A DNA stretch of 11,002 bases, taken from the NCBI GenBank assembly GCA_016218485.1, contig JACRDY010000006.1:1-11002 (forward strand), read 5' to 3'. A program made the position numbers and the translations under genes. Numbering within the stretch: position 1 is the stretch's first letter; each line of letters opens with the position of its first letter. Positions 1 through 5,543 of the stretch are shown here, one piece after another. Below the pieces are notes generated by a model, which was not told where the DNA came from, did not search any database, and saw nothing but the letters and a program-made list of their open reading frames with translations. The stretch is from Candidatus Falkowiibacteriota bacterium (GTDB taxonomy: Bacteria > Patescibacteriota > Patescibacteriia > JACRDY01).

Positions 1-130
1 CGCCTGCTTGCCAAACAAGTCGGCTGGGATTGGTCGGGTGAATGGCGGATTGTGGCGGAAAATCAGAATAAAATCCCCCCAGCGCGCGAGCGAAGCGAGC
101 GCGTACCTTCTTCCGAAAACTCTCAATGTC
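1..130 (+). other. Window edge: possible 3' end of an unidentified gene
   Basis: Frame 1 is open from base 1. Its first residues (LLAKQVGWDWSGEWRIVAEN) look protein-like, so this may be the tail of a gene entering from the left. The frame then runs through a GC-rich stretch of GAGCGAAGCGAG type at about 79-102 and antisense through the tRNA without a stop until 276. That last part is not believable as protein. Frame 2 stops at 130-132. I cannot identify a family or decide where the gene really ends; a frameshift or sequence error near 75-105 is possible. Confidence 0.25.
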
Positions 131-135
131 TAACT

Positions 136-211
136 TGGTCGGGGATGCGGGACTCGAACCCGCGGCCTCACGCACCCGAAGCGTGCGCGCTACCAACTGC
201 GCTAATCCCCG
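136..211 (-). tRNA. tRNA-Pro (anticodon CGG), CCA encoded
   Basis: Read on the minus strand this folds as a complete cloverleaf. The 7-bp acceptor stem is CGGGGAT/ATCCCCG (205-211 with 140-146). The D arm is GCGC-AGTTGGTA-GCGC, the anticodon stem is CACGC/GCGTG around the loop TTCGGGT, and the T arm is GCGGG-TTCGAGT-CCCGC. The loop places CGG at positions 34-36, which reads the proline codon CCG. The discriminator base is A (139), followed directly by genomic CCA (138-136), so the 3' end does not need CCA-adding enzyme. Any protein reading across this interval is an artefact. Confidence 0.95.
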
Positions 212-335
212 GCATAGGCCCTGGCAGGCGGGCACCCCAAGCGTGCGTCCGCCGCGGCGGACTACAGCCCGGTTAAACCATTCAGCCTTGGGAAATTGTC
301 GTATTTACTAATATCAGCTAATCAAATACAATAGC

Positions 336-364
336 ATAATAGAGGATTTAGAATTTATTTTCAA
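336..364 (-). promoter_or_regulatory. Candidate promoter reading toward tRNA-Pro
   Basis: On the minus strand TTGAAA (364-359) and TATTAT (341-336) are separated by exactly 17 bases, a good sigma-70-type match. It would start transcription near 329, about 118 bases before the tRNA 5' end, so a long 5' leader would have to be processed off. It overlaps the region just upstream of rarA, for which no convincing plus-strand promoter is visible. The match could be chance in this AT-rich gap. Confidence 0.35.
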
Positions 365-370
365 GTATCT

Positions 371-1615
371 ATGGACCTCTTTGACGCCAATCTCAAGAAA
401 CACGCGCCGCTGGCCGAGCGGCTCCGCCCTGATACCCTGGACGGTTTTTTGGGTCAGGGGCATCTTTTAGAAAAAGGGAAGATGCTGCGAGCAGCCCTGG
501 AGGGCGACGCCGTGCCTTCTATGATTTTCTGGGGGCCGCCGGGCTGCGGCAAAACTACATTGGCGCGGATTATCGCGACGATGACTCATTCAGATTTCAT
601 TCAGTTCAGCGCCGTCAGCACCGGCGTTAAAGAACTGCGTGAGATTATCACGAAAGCTAAGGACAATGCCAAGCTGCAAGCGCGCCGGACCATTCTCTTC
701 ATTGATGAAATTCACCGCTGGAACAAGGCGCAACAGGACGCGCTCCTGCCGCAGATTGAGGATGGCACAATTATTCTTATCGGCGCCACCACCGAGAACC
801 CGTCATTTGAGGTTAATTCAGCCTTGCTGTCACGCTGTCGGGTGTTTGTGCTGGAGAAATTAAGCGGTCAGAATATCGCCGATCTGCTGGTACACGCGCT
901 GAAAAACCAGGAAAAAGGGTTTGGCGGTTTTACCGTTAAAGCCGACCCTGAAGCCATTAAGTACTTGGCGAGCATGGCGGATGGCGATGCGCGGAGCGCG
1001 CTAAACGCACTAGAGCTAGCCGTAACCTCGCAGGATACCACCGGCGAGGTGGTGTTAGACAAAGTGAGGATGAAAGAAGCCCTGCAGCGTTCGCACTTGC
1101 TCTATGACACGACCGGCGAGCAGCACTACAATATCATTTCGGCGCTGCACAAGAGCCTGCGCGGCAGTGACGCGGACGCGGCGCTGTATTGGCTCGGCCG
1201 GATGCTGGAGGCCGGCGAAGATCCGTTGTACGTGGCCCGGCGGCTGGTGCGGTTCGCTTCCGAGGATGTAGGTGTGGCGGATCCGAACGCTTTAGTGCAG
1301 GCCGTAGCCGGGTATCAGGCGGCGCATTTCATTGGCATGCCGGAGTGTAATGTGATTTTGGCGCAAGTGGTGGTTTATTTAGCCAAAGCCAAAAAGAGCA
1401 ATGACCTGTACACCGCCTACCAAGCGGTGCAAGCGGACGTCAAGGAATCAGCCAATGACCCGGTGCCCCTTCACCTGCGGAACGCGCCGACGAAACTCAT
1501 GAAAGAGCTGGGTTATGGCAAAGACTATAAGTACAACCCTGATCATGATTATCAGGGAGACATCCAGGAATATTTGCCGGCGAACCTGAAGGGGAAGAAG
1601 TATTTGAAGAAATAA
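371..1615 (+). CDS. rarA: Replication-associated recombination protein RarA (MgsA), AAA+ ATPase
   Basis: This is a 414-residue AAA+ ATPase of the RarA/MgsA/WRNIP1 family, which acts at stalled replication forks in the cytoplasm and is related to clamp-loader subunits. Visible motifs are Walker A GPPGCGKTT (55-63), Walker B LFIDEIH (109-115), sensor 1 GATTENP (138-144) and the arginine-finger segment SRCRVF (around 155). The C-terminal part contains DPLYVARRLVRFASEDVG, typical of the family's oligomerisation domain. Length is normal for the family. The usual IHRFNK after Walker B reads IHRWNK here, a conservative change. The ATG is preceded by CT and no Shine-Dalgarno; an in-frame TAG at 332-334 limits upstream extension. 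It is separated by a palindrome from the next gene and appears monocistronic. Family assignment is secure. Confidence 0.95.
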   Translation: MDLFDANLKKHAPLAERLRPDTLDGFLGQGHLLEKGKMLRAALEGDAVPSMIFWGPPGCGKTTLARIIATMTHSDFIQFSAVSTGVKELREIITKAKDNAKLQARRTILFIDEIHRWNKAQQDALLPQIEDGTIILIGATTENPSFEVNSALLSRCRVFVLEKLSGQNIADLLVHALKNQEKGFGGFTVKADPEAIKYLASMADGDARSALNALELAVTSQDTTGEVVLDKVRMKEALQRSHLLYDTTGEQHYNIISALHKSLRGSDADAALYWLGRMLEAGEDPLYVARRLVRFASEDVGVADPNALVQAVAGYQAAHFIGMPECNVILAQVVVYLAKAKKSNDLYTAYQAVQADVKESANDPVPLHLRNAPTKLMKELGYGKDYKYNPDHDYQGDIQEYLPANLKGKKYLKK

Positions 1616-1621
1616 TTGGAA

Positions 1622-1649
1622 TTAACCTGGGTTTTAAAACCCAGGTTAA
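1622..1649. repeat. Perfect 28-bp palindrome after rarA
   Basis: The half-site TTAACCTGGGTTTT (1622-1635) is followed immediately by its exact reverse complement (1636-1649), with no loop. It lies 6 bases past the rarA stop. Downstream on the plus strand is an A-run, and a T-run comes only at about 1664-1675, so it is not a textbook rho-independent terminator. It could still end rarA transcripts as a hairpin, or be a protein-binding or cruciform site. Confidence 0.7.
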
Positions 1650-1715
1650 AAAAATAGGTTGTGTTTTTAATTTTTAGTTTCTGATTTTTCATGTCCCTTG
1701 ATTTACCAACAAGTA

Positions 1716-1743
1716 TTGACAATATGGTCCATAATGGTATAGA
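1716..1743 (+). promoter_or_regulatory. Candidate sigma-70-type promoter for the 1794 gene
   Basis: A perfect -35 hexamer TTGACA (1716-1721) is followed after 16 bases by TATAGA (1738-1743). Transcription would start around 1750, giving a leader of about 45 bases that contains the GGAGG ribosome site. Confidence 0.5.
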
Positions 1744-1783
1744 GTGTACTGTTCGGTCAAGTGAAAGATAACCCTCTTGAGCT

Positions 1784-1788
1784 GGAGG
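1784..1788 (+). promoter_or_regulatory. Shine-Dalgarno site GGAGG deciding the start at 1794
   Basis: GGAGG ends 5 bases before ATG 1794 and is the only clear Shine-Dalgarno I see in the window. It favours ATG 1794 over the in-frame GTG at 1761, which would add 11 residues. Confidence 0.75.
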
Positions 1789-1793
1789 TCGCT

Positions 1794-2312
1794 ATGGCGC
1801 TTAGTTGGGATCAGACATTTGAGCAGTTTCGGTTGATTTGGCAGGAGCATCGGGGTGACCACTCGGGTGGGCTGTATCAAATGGCCCTGGTTGCTGGGGC
1901 TAGCGGTCTGTCGGTTGTGCCGATAATTTTGCTGTTCGGTGAGAGCCGTACGGCCACGGCATTCCCGGATCAACGACTGATCGGTGAGCTGTATCCGTTC
2001 GCGCCGGGGGTGGTGGTGTTTCGCTCTCGCCATCCCGACAGGGAGCTCGCCTATGACGGTTGGGGATTGGTCAAGAGGTTATCGGAACCGGTCCGATCGG
2101 AAAATACGTGGATGATCCATCTGTTTTCCAGTCCGGGTAACAGTCGGCGGTACATTATGATTTCGTTCCCGCCACCGCATCATTGCAAAGTGGCTGATCC
2201 ATCCAAGGTGGCGGCGGTGCACGAGGAATGGGGAAGTGGTGGGGGGACGACCATTATCCCGTCCCAGCAATGGGACCTGATCCAGCGCCTCTTTCAGTCC
2301 TTCGGTCTCTGA
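1794..2312 (+). CDS. Unrecognised protein, 172 aa
   Basis: I do not recognise this protein. It is 172 residues, starts MALSWDQTFEQF and ends QRLFQSFGL. It has no signal peptide and no convincing membrane helix; the stretch around GLSVVPIILLF is moderately hydrophobic and probably a buried strand. The centre is rich in beta-prone segments such as GVVVFRS and YIMISF, followed by PPPHH and a glycine-rich loop (GSGGG). It looks like a small soluble alpha/beta domain. Unlike its neighbours it is a self-contained unit: a TTGACA promoter, a GGAGG ribosome site and a strong terminator belong to it alone. That arrangement would suit an acquired or specially regulated gene, but the sequence itself gives no function. 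Confidence 0.75.
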   Translation: MALSWDQTFEQFRLIWQEHRGDHSGGLYQMALVAGASGLSVVPIILLFGESRTATAFPDQRLIGELYPFAPGVVVFRSRHPDRELAYDGWGLVKRLSEPVRSENTWMIHLFSSPGNSRRYIMISFPPPHHCKVADPSKVAAVHEEWGSGGGTTIIPSQQWDLIQRLFQSFGL

Positions 2313-2326
2313 TCGCGCAGTCGGCG

Positions 2327-2362
2327 TTGCCGCCCTCACCGGGGCGGCAATTCTATTTTTTT
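2327..2362 (+). terminator. Rho-independent terminator
   Basis: A 9-bp GC-rich stem TTGCCGCCC (2327-2335) and GGGCGGCAA (2342-2350) encloses a 6-base loop and is followed by TTCTATTTTTTTT. It ends the 1794 gene. The T-run reaches the last codons of the convergent pseudouridine synthase gene, so it also separates the two convergent transcripts. Confidence 0.88.
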
Positions 2363-3053
2363 AAACAATATCCGATTTCTTGATCATCCGGTACCGCCCT
2401 TTTTCCAGTGTACCGAGTGTGAGCTTATTTTCCCGCAGCCGCTGCAGCCAGGTGACCGAGCAATTGACGCGGTCAAACATGCGGCGGATCTGGTGTTTCT
2501 GCCCTTCGGTAATGGTGAAATAGACCTCCCGCGGTTTGATGATTTTGATTTTGGCCGGGGCCGTGGTTTTGCCCTGCAGGCGCACTCCGCGCTCCAGCTG
2601 TTTTACTTTTCCCGGCGTTAATTCACCCATGAACCTGACCAAATATTCTTTCTCGTGGCGAAACGAAGGGTGGGTTAGCTGTTGTGTTAGTTCGCCGTCA
2701 TTGGTCATGATCAGAAGGCCACAGGATTTTTTGTCCAGACGGCCGATTGGCCAGACTTTATTTTTCAGTTCTTTAGGCAGGAGATTATAGATGGTTTTCT
2801 CGGCGTGCAGATCAGCGCGCGTGGTGGTGTAGCCGGTGGGTTTGTTGAGCGCCAGGTATATCAGCTCATGAGCTGGGTTAATTATTTTACCTTTAAGCGT
2901 AACCGTATCGTTGGCCGGATCCACCCGGTCGCCGAGTGTCGCCACCTGCCCATTGACCGTGACTTGGCCTTTGGTAATAAAAACTTCGGCCGCTCGGCGA
3001 GAGCAGACGCCGGCAGCGGAGAGGAATTTTTGGAGACGGATCAGTTGAGCCAT
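2361..3053 (-). CDS. RsuA/RluB-family pseudouridine synthase
   Basis: A 230-residue ribosomal RNA pseudouridine synthase of the RsuA/RluB/E/F group, which isomerises a specific uridine in 16S or 23S rRNA. An N-terminal S4 RNA-binding domain covers about residues 4-50 (RLQKFLSAAGVCSRRAAE). The catalytic motif is GRLDKKSCGLLIMTNDGEL, with the nucleophilic aspartate at Asp107. NKPTGYTTT (70-78) and EGQKHQIRRM (183-192) are the other two family blocks. Length is normal. Which rRNA position it modifies cannot be read from the motifs; RluB-like is my leaning. It is transcribed alone, convergent with the 1794 gene and divergent from the gene at 3206. There is no Shine-Dalgarno: a TGnTACAAT box ends 6 bases before ATG, predicting a leaderless mRNA. 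Confidence 0.92.
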   Translation of the reverse strand: MAQLIRLQKFLSAAGVCSRRAAEVFITKGQVTVNGQVATLGDRVDPANDTVTLKGKIINPAHELIYLALNKPTGYTTTRADLHAEKTIYNLLPKELKNKVWPIGRLDKKSCGLLIMTNDGELTQQLTHPSFRHEKEYLVRFMGELTPGKVKQLERGVRLQGKTTAPAKIKIIKPREVYFTITEGQKHQIRRMFDRVNCSVTWLQRLRENKLTLGTLEKGRYRMIKKSDIV

Positions 3054-3059
3054 AGCGTT

Positions 3060-3068
3060 ATTGTAACA
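3060..3068 (-). promoter_or_regulatory. Extended -10 promoter abutting the pseudouridine synthase start
   Basis: On the minus strand TGT-TACAAT is an extended -10 element. It is followed by AACGCT and then the ATG at 3053-3051. Transcription would begin at or within a base or two of the start codon, so the mRNA is predicted to be leaderless. No good -35 is seen, as expected for an extended -10. Confidence 0.6.
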
Positions 3069-3139
3069 TAGTATTTGATTTTGGCAGAGCTGACGAATTG
3101 TAGGGACAACCCTAGGGTTCTCCGTACCAGATTATTATT

Positions 3140-3168
3140 TTGCTTTTTTATCCGAAAAGTTTTACAAT
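3140..3168 (+). promoter_or_regulatory. Promoter for the gene at 3206
   Basis: TTGCTT (3140-3145) and TACAAT (3163-3168) are spaced by 17 bases. The start of transcription would fall near 3175, giving a leader of about 31 bases without a Shine-Dalgarno. The -10 is embedded in the inverted repeat at 3162-3181. Confidence 0.55.
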
Positions 3169-3181
3169 AGATGTATTGTAA
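3162..3181. repeat. Inverted repeat over the -10 and start site (possible operator)
   Basis: TTACAAT (3162-3168), 6 bases, then ATTGTAA (3175-3181). The arms are perfect and cover the -10 hexamer and the predicted transcription start of the 3206 gene, a typical place for a repressor site. The second arm is also a TACAAT box on the other strand. No regulator gene is visible nearby. Confidence 0.4.
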
Positions 3182-3205
3182 CCACCTCTATTTCTAAATT
3201 ATTCT

Positions 3206-4453
3206 ATGGACGAGCAACCTATCATGCCCGTGTCCAATCCCAGTTGGCAGCCGGCTCCAGCGCCAGTATTACTTGAGCCGGGATTACCCCAAGCGCAGCC
3301 GTTGCATCATACCTGGCGGGTGATTATTGCGATAGTGGCGGTCTTGGGCGCACTGGTCGGTGTTGGCGCTTGGAGCGCTTATGGCTATTACACTTCTACC
3401 CCAGAGTATGTGACGGAGCGGTTGGCCACTGCTTGGCCGGCGGTTACGACGTATCACTATGTCGGCAGTATGACGGCGAGTAGTACCGGCGGGGACGGCA
3501 GTACCGTTCAGAATTTTTTGAATAATCAAACCGGGGAAATCGTTTTTACCGGAGACGTTGACCGGACAGACCCGGTTGCAGTAAAATTTTCTTCCGAAGC
3601 GACACTGACGGTCTCGCTCCTCAAAGCGGCGCTCCTGCTCCGCGGAGCGGGGGAGGATCTGTATCTCAAGATTGATGATATCCCGGTATTGAGTTCGCTG
3701 ACGCCTCCGCTGAAAGAATTTTTTGGTCAGTGGTTCAGGCTGAATTGGCCGTCCGTCCGTGATAATGTACCAGTCAGCCAAACGGCCTTACCCACAGCCT
3801 ATCAAGAGAGTGGCAGTGAGCTGTCTCGCTTGGGTGATGCCGACGTCCGCCAACAGCTTGAGGATATTTTGGACTTCCGCCAGTTTATTGTTTTAGGCGA
3901 TAAAATTGGGAGTGAGCAGCTCGGCGAGATTAAGACGAATCACTATACTTTTACCTTGGATATAGACCAGCTGTACCAGGCGGCGCTGCAGGTAGTGGCG
4001 CTCTTGGGTAAGACTGATCAGGTTGGGGCAGCGGCTCAAGCTGATCTGCGCCAGAGTTTGACCCAGTGGCAGGAGATGCGCGGCGACATTTGGATCGGCG
4101 CCGCTGATTATCTGCCGTATCGCTGGACCTTGGCCGGAACGTTTACCCAAGAGACACAGACGATCGCTATACAGTATGCCATGCAGCTGAATAATTTTAA
4201 TCAGCCGGTAACGATTACTATCCCGACTGACGCTATTAACCTCATGGACAAGCTGACAGCACTGACCAGTGCTGTCCCGCAGACGCCAGACACCGACGGT
4301 GATGGGCTGTCCAATCAACAGGAAACATTCTACCGCACTGATTCTGCCAATCCTGACAGCGATGGTGACGGGTATACTGATGGTGAGGAAGTGAAGAATG
4401 GTTATAATCCTAATGGCGCTGGCGCGCTCCTGCCGAGCGCATCGGTGCAATAA
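3206..4453 (+). CDS. Membrane-anchored extracytoplasmic protein with C-terminal thrombospondin type 3 (DxDxDG) repeats
   Basis: 415 residues. A short proline-rich cytoplasmic N-terminus (about 1-37) leads to one membrane helix (about 38-62, VIIAIVAVLGALVG...). A large exported beta-rich region of about 280 residues follows; I recognise no named domain in it, though its VTTYHYVGSM start and series of amphipathic strands recall lipoprotein-carrier (LolA/LppX-like) folds. The C-terminus has two calcium-binding repeats, DTDGDGLSNQQE (362-373) and DSDGDGYTDGEE (384-395), the thrombospondin type 3 pattern common on exported Patescibacteria proteins. The orientation predicts an anchored surface protein. 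Before the foldback element inserted, the next gene began 8 bases after this stop, so the two were probably co-transcribed. Confidence 0.8.
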   Translation: MDEQPIMPVSNPSWQPAPAPVLLEPGLPQAQPLHHTWRVIIAIVAVLGALVGVGAWSAYGYYTSTPEYVTERLATAWPAVTTYHYVGSMTASSTGGDGSTVQNFLNNQTGEIVFTGDVDRTDPVAVKFSSEATLTVSLLKAALLLRGAGEDLYLKIDDIPVLSSLTPPLKEFFGQWFRLNWPSVRDNVPVSQTALPTAYQESGSELSRLGDADVRQQLEDILDFRQFIVLGDKIGSEQLGEIKTNHYTFTLDIDQLYQAALQVVALLGKTDQVGAAAQADLRQSLTQWQEMRGDIWIGAADYLPYRWTLAGTFTQETQTIAIQYAMQLNNFNQPVTITIPTDAINLMDKLTALTSAVPQTPDTDGDGLSNQQETFYRTDSANPDSDGDGYTDGEEVKNGYNPNGAGALLPSASVQ

Positions 4454-4459
4454 ATATGA

Positions 4460-4464
4460 CTATG
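4460..4464. repeat. Left target-site duplication CTATG
   Basis: CTATG directly abuts the left end of the foldback element, and an identical CTATG follows its right end at 4641-4645. The left copy retains the ancestral ATG (4462-4464) of the interrupted downstream gene start. Confidence 0.75.
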
Positions 4465-4640
4465 AGATGGTTGCAAAACTCCTTTAGCTGCAATGTGTCC
4501 TTTTCGTCCGAGACTTCGTCACGGGATCGGTATAATGATTGTCACCGTAGCCCGGCTACGCCGCCAATCATTATGCCGCCCCTTCCTCGTCTCGGAGGAA
4601 AAGTCCTACATTTCGCTTAAAAGTAGTTTTGCAACCATCT
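4465..4640. mobile_element. MITE-like foldback element, 176 bp, non-coding
   Basis: The ends are perfect 16-bp inverted repeats, AGATGGTTGCAAAACT (4465-4480) and its complement (4625-4640). The similarity continues inward almost to the centre: CCGAGAC (4508-4514) faces GTCTCGG (4589-4595), ATAATGATTG (4532-4541) faces CAATCATTAT (4565-4574), and CGTAGCC/GGCTACG (4546-4560) meet around a single base. The whole element is thus one long imperfect hairpin. It is flanked by the 5-bp duplication CTATG and encodes no transposase, so it would have moved with an enzyme supplied in trans. The insertion sequence family cannot be named with confidence. It sits between two genes that were 8 bases apart. 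TATAAT at 4531-4536 is a possible internal -10 but lacks a good -35. Confidence 0.82.
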
Positions 4641-4645
4641 CTATG
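4641..4645. repeat. Right target-site duplication CTATG, containing the start codon of the next gene
   Basis: Second copy of the 5-bp duplication. Its last three bases are the ATG of the gene at 4643, so the insertion regenerated an intact start codon on the downstream side. Confidence 0.75.
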
Positions 4646-5245
4646 TATCGTAAATTGGTAATACTCTTGGTTATCGCGGTGGGGTTGCTCCTGATGGCTT
4701 TAGCGTTCGTCGCCGTTTTCAAACCGAATACTTTTGCTCCAGCGGATACGTCGTCATTTTTTGGTCAACGGGGGATAACCAGAGAAGCAAATATTTCGCC
4801 AAATACTGCTGACGCCCCAGCGCCCAATTTTTCCGTTGATTTACCAGTTGGTTGGCAGGAACGGGTAAGTGAGCCGGGTATTCTCCTGACCGCCGGGCCT
4901 AAAAATGAATCAGCGGTTTATTTTTCATTAAGCGTTGATCGGCTGAATACGTTGACTCTTACCGAGTATTTGACTTATTACCAGGCGGCGGCCAAGGCTT
5001 CAGCGCCTGATGTGGAATTCACGGGACCAGTGGCTGTAGCTGTCGCTGGGCGCGGAGCGCAACGTTTGGAAATTGTCAGCCAGCTCAAGAGTGATCCATA
5101 CCGTGCTTGGGCAGTCTTTATACCGGATGACAGCGGCGGGCTGTGGACCCTGCTCTTCAGCGCTCCGGCTGATCAATGGTCTGCACGCCAGGCTGCGTTT
5201 GAGCAAATACTTTCCAGTTTCTCTCTTTCCAGATGGAATTATTAG
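4643..5245 (+). CDS. Single-pass membrane protein with a PsbP/DcrB-like extracytoplasmic domain
   Basis: 200 residues from ATG 4643. The N-terminus MYRKLVILLVIAVGLLLMAL is a positive cap followed by one membrane helix (about 4-26). After a linker (about 27-60) comes a domain starting FSVDLPVGWQERV and ending in an amphipathic helix (FEQILSSFSL). The 'P-x-GW' opening and alternating strands resemble PsbP/DcrB (DUF1795-type) domains on bacterial surface proteins; that is a fold-level guess. The frame stays open upstream to ATG 4493, but those 50 residues are encoded by the inserted foldback element and give no sensible protein, so 4643 is the correct start. The insertion replaced everything upstream of base -2. 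Translation that once followed the 3206 gene closely must now start after the hairpin. Confidence 0.75.
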   Translation: MYRKLVILLVIAVGLLLMALAFVAVFKPNTFAPADTSSFFGQRGITREANISPNTADAPAPNFSVDLPVGWQERVSEPGILLTAGPKNESAVYFSLSVDRLNTLTLTEYLTYYQAAAKASAPDVEFTGPVAVAVAGRGAQRLEIVSQLKSDPYRAWAVFIPDDSGGLWTLLFSAPADQWSARQAAFEQILSSFSLSRWNY

Positions 5246-5280
5246 TATTGGGATTTTGCTGTATGGTGGTACTCTCCAAG

Positions 5281-5410
5281 TTAAATTCTAAATCCAAAAT
5301 CTTAAATCCTAAATAAATCGTAATATCTAAATTCAAAATTTTAAACTCGTCGTTTAGTATTTAGAATTTATGATTTTGGTATTATTTGGAGCTTAGAATT
5401 TAGGATTTAA
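5281..5410. repeat. AT-rich inverted-repeat cluster
   Basis: Two nested perfect inverted pairs are visible: TAAATTCTAAAT (5282-5293) with ATTTAGAATTTA (5359-5370), and TTAAATCCTAAAT (5302-5314) with ATTTAGGATTTAA (5398-5410). Further degenerate copies lie between them. The units resemble the ATTTTAGATTG repeats at 10784-10849. It may be a decayed repeat element or a transcript-end hairpin for the 4643 gene. Confidence 0.55.
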
Positions 5411-5502
5411 TTTCGGACTATTCTATCGTTCTATTTGACTTTTGAATGGGTTTCGTTATAGCGGAATAAATAGAAATCGCTTGAGATTCTAGGGTATAGT
5501 TG

Positions 5503-5524
5503 ATTAGCTTGAAAAAGAGCTAAT
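5503..5524. repeat. Inverted repeat overlapping the -35 of the acylphosphatase promoter
   Basis: ATTAGCT (5503-5509), 8 bases, AGCTAAT (5518-5524), then TTTTTA. It could be an operator, since it spans the -35, or a weak AT-rich terminator of upstream transcripts. Confidence 0.3.
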
Positions 5525-5537
5525 TTTTTAGTAAAAT
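5509..5537 (+). promoter_or_regulatory. Promoter of the acylphosphatase operon, leaderless
   Basis: TTGAAA (5509-5514) and TAAAAT (5532-5537) are 17 bases apart. The hexamer is followed by AAAGCT and then ATG 5544, so transcription should start at the start codon itself. No Shine-Dalgarno is present. Confidence 0.65.
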
Positions 5538-5543
5538 AAAGCT

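Larger units (their letters stand above)
5246..5543. other. AT-rich intergenic spacer without genes
   Basis: No open frame here is credible. The first half (5281-5410) is built from repeated AAATTCTAAAT/AAATCCTAAAT-like units in both orientations; the last 40 bases hold an inverted repeat and the promoter of the acylphosphatase gene. Between them (about 5411-5500) I see nothing definite; TTGACT at 5435-5440 has no good -10 partner. Confidence 0.6.

Noticed and set aside
52..311. Two plus-strand open frames of 74 and 61 residues over the tRNA
   Set aside because: They contain the familiar antisense-tRNA peptide patterns (GMRDSNPRPHA and GDAGLEPAASRT) and overlap a fully folded tRNA-Pro.
1761..1793. 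GTG 1761 as the start of the orphan gene
   Set aside because: ATG 1794 has GGAGG at 5 bases and CT before ATG; GTG 1761 lies too close to the predicted transcription start and has no ribosome site.
2310..2312. Alternative genetic code with TGA as glycine
   Set aside because: TGA ends the gene at 2312 right before a strong terminator, and the other genes keep normal lengths without in-frame TGA.
3284..4450. Long minus-strand open frames opposite the surface-protein gene
   Set aside because: Low-complexity, Arg/Ile-rich translations without motifs; the plus strand encodes a coherent membrane protein with calcium-binding repeats.
4465..4640. Foldback element as a riboswitch or a terminator
   Set aside because: The perfect terminal repeats together with a 5-bp flanking duplication and an intact ancestral junction are better explained by insertion; there is no T-run after the hairpin.
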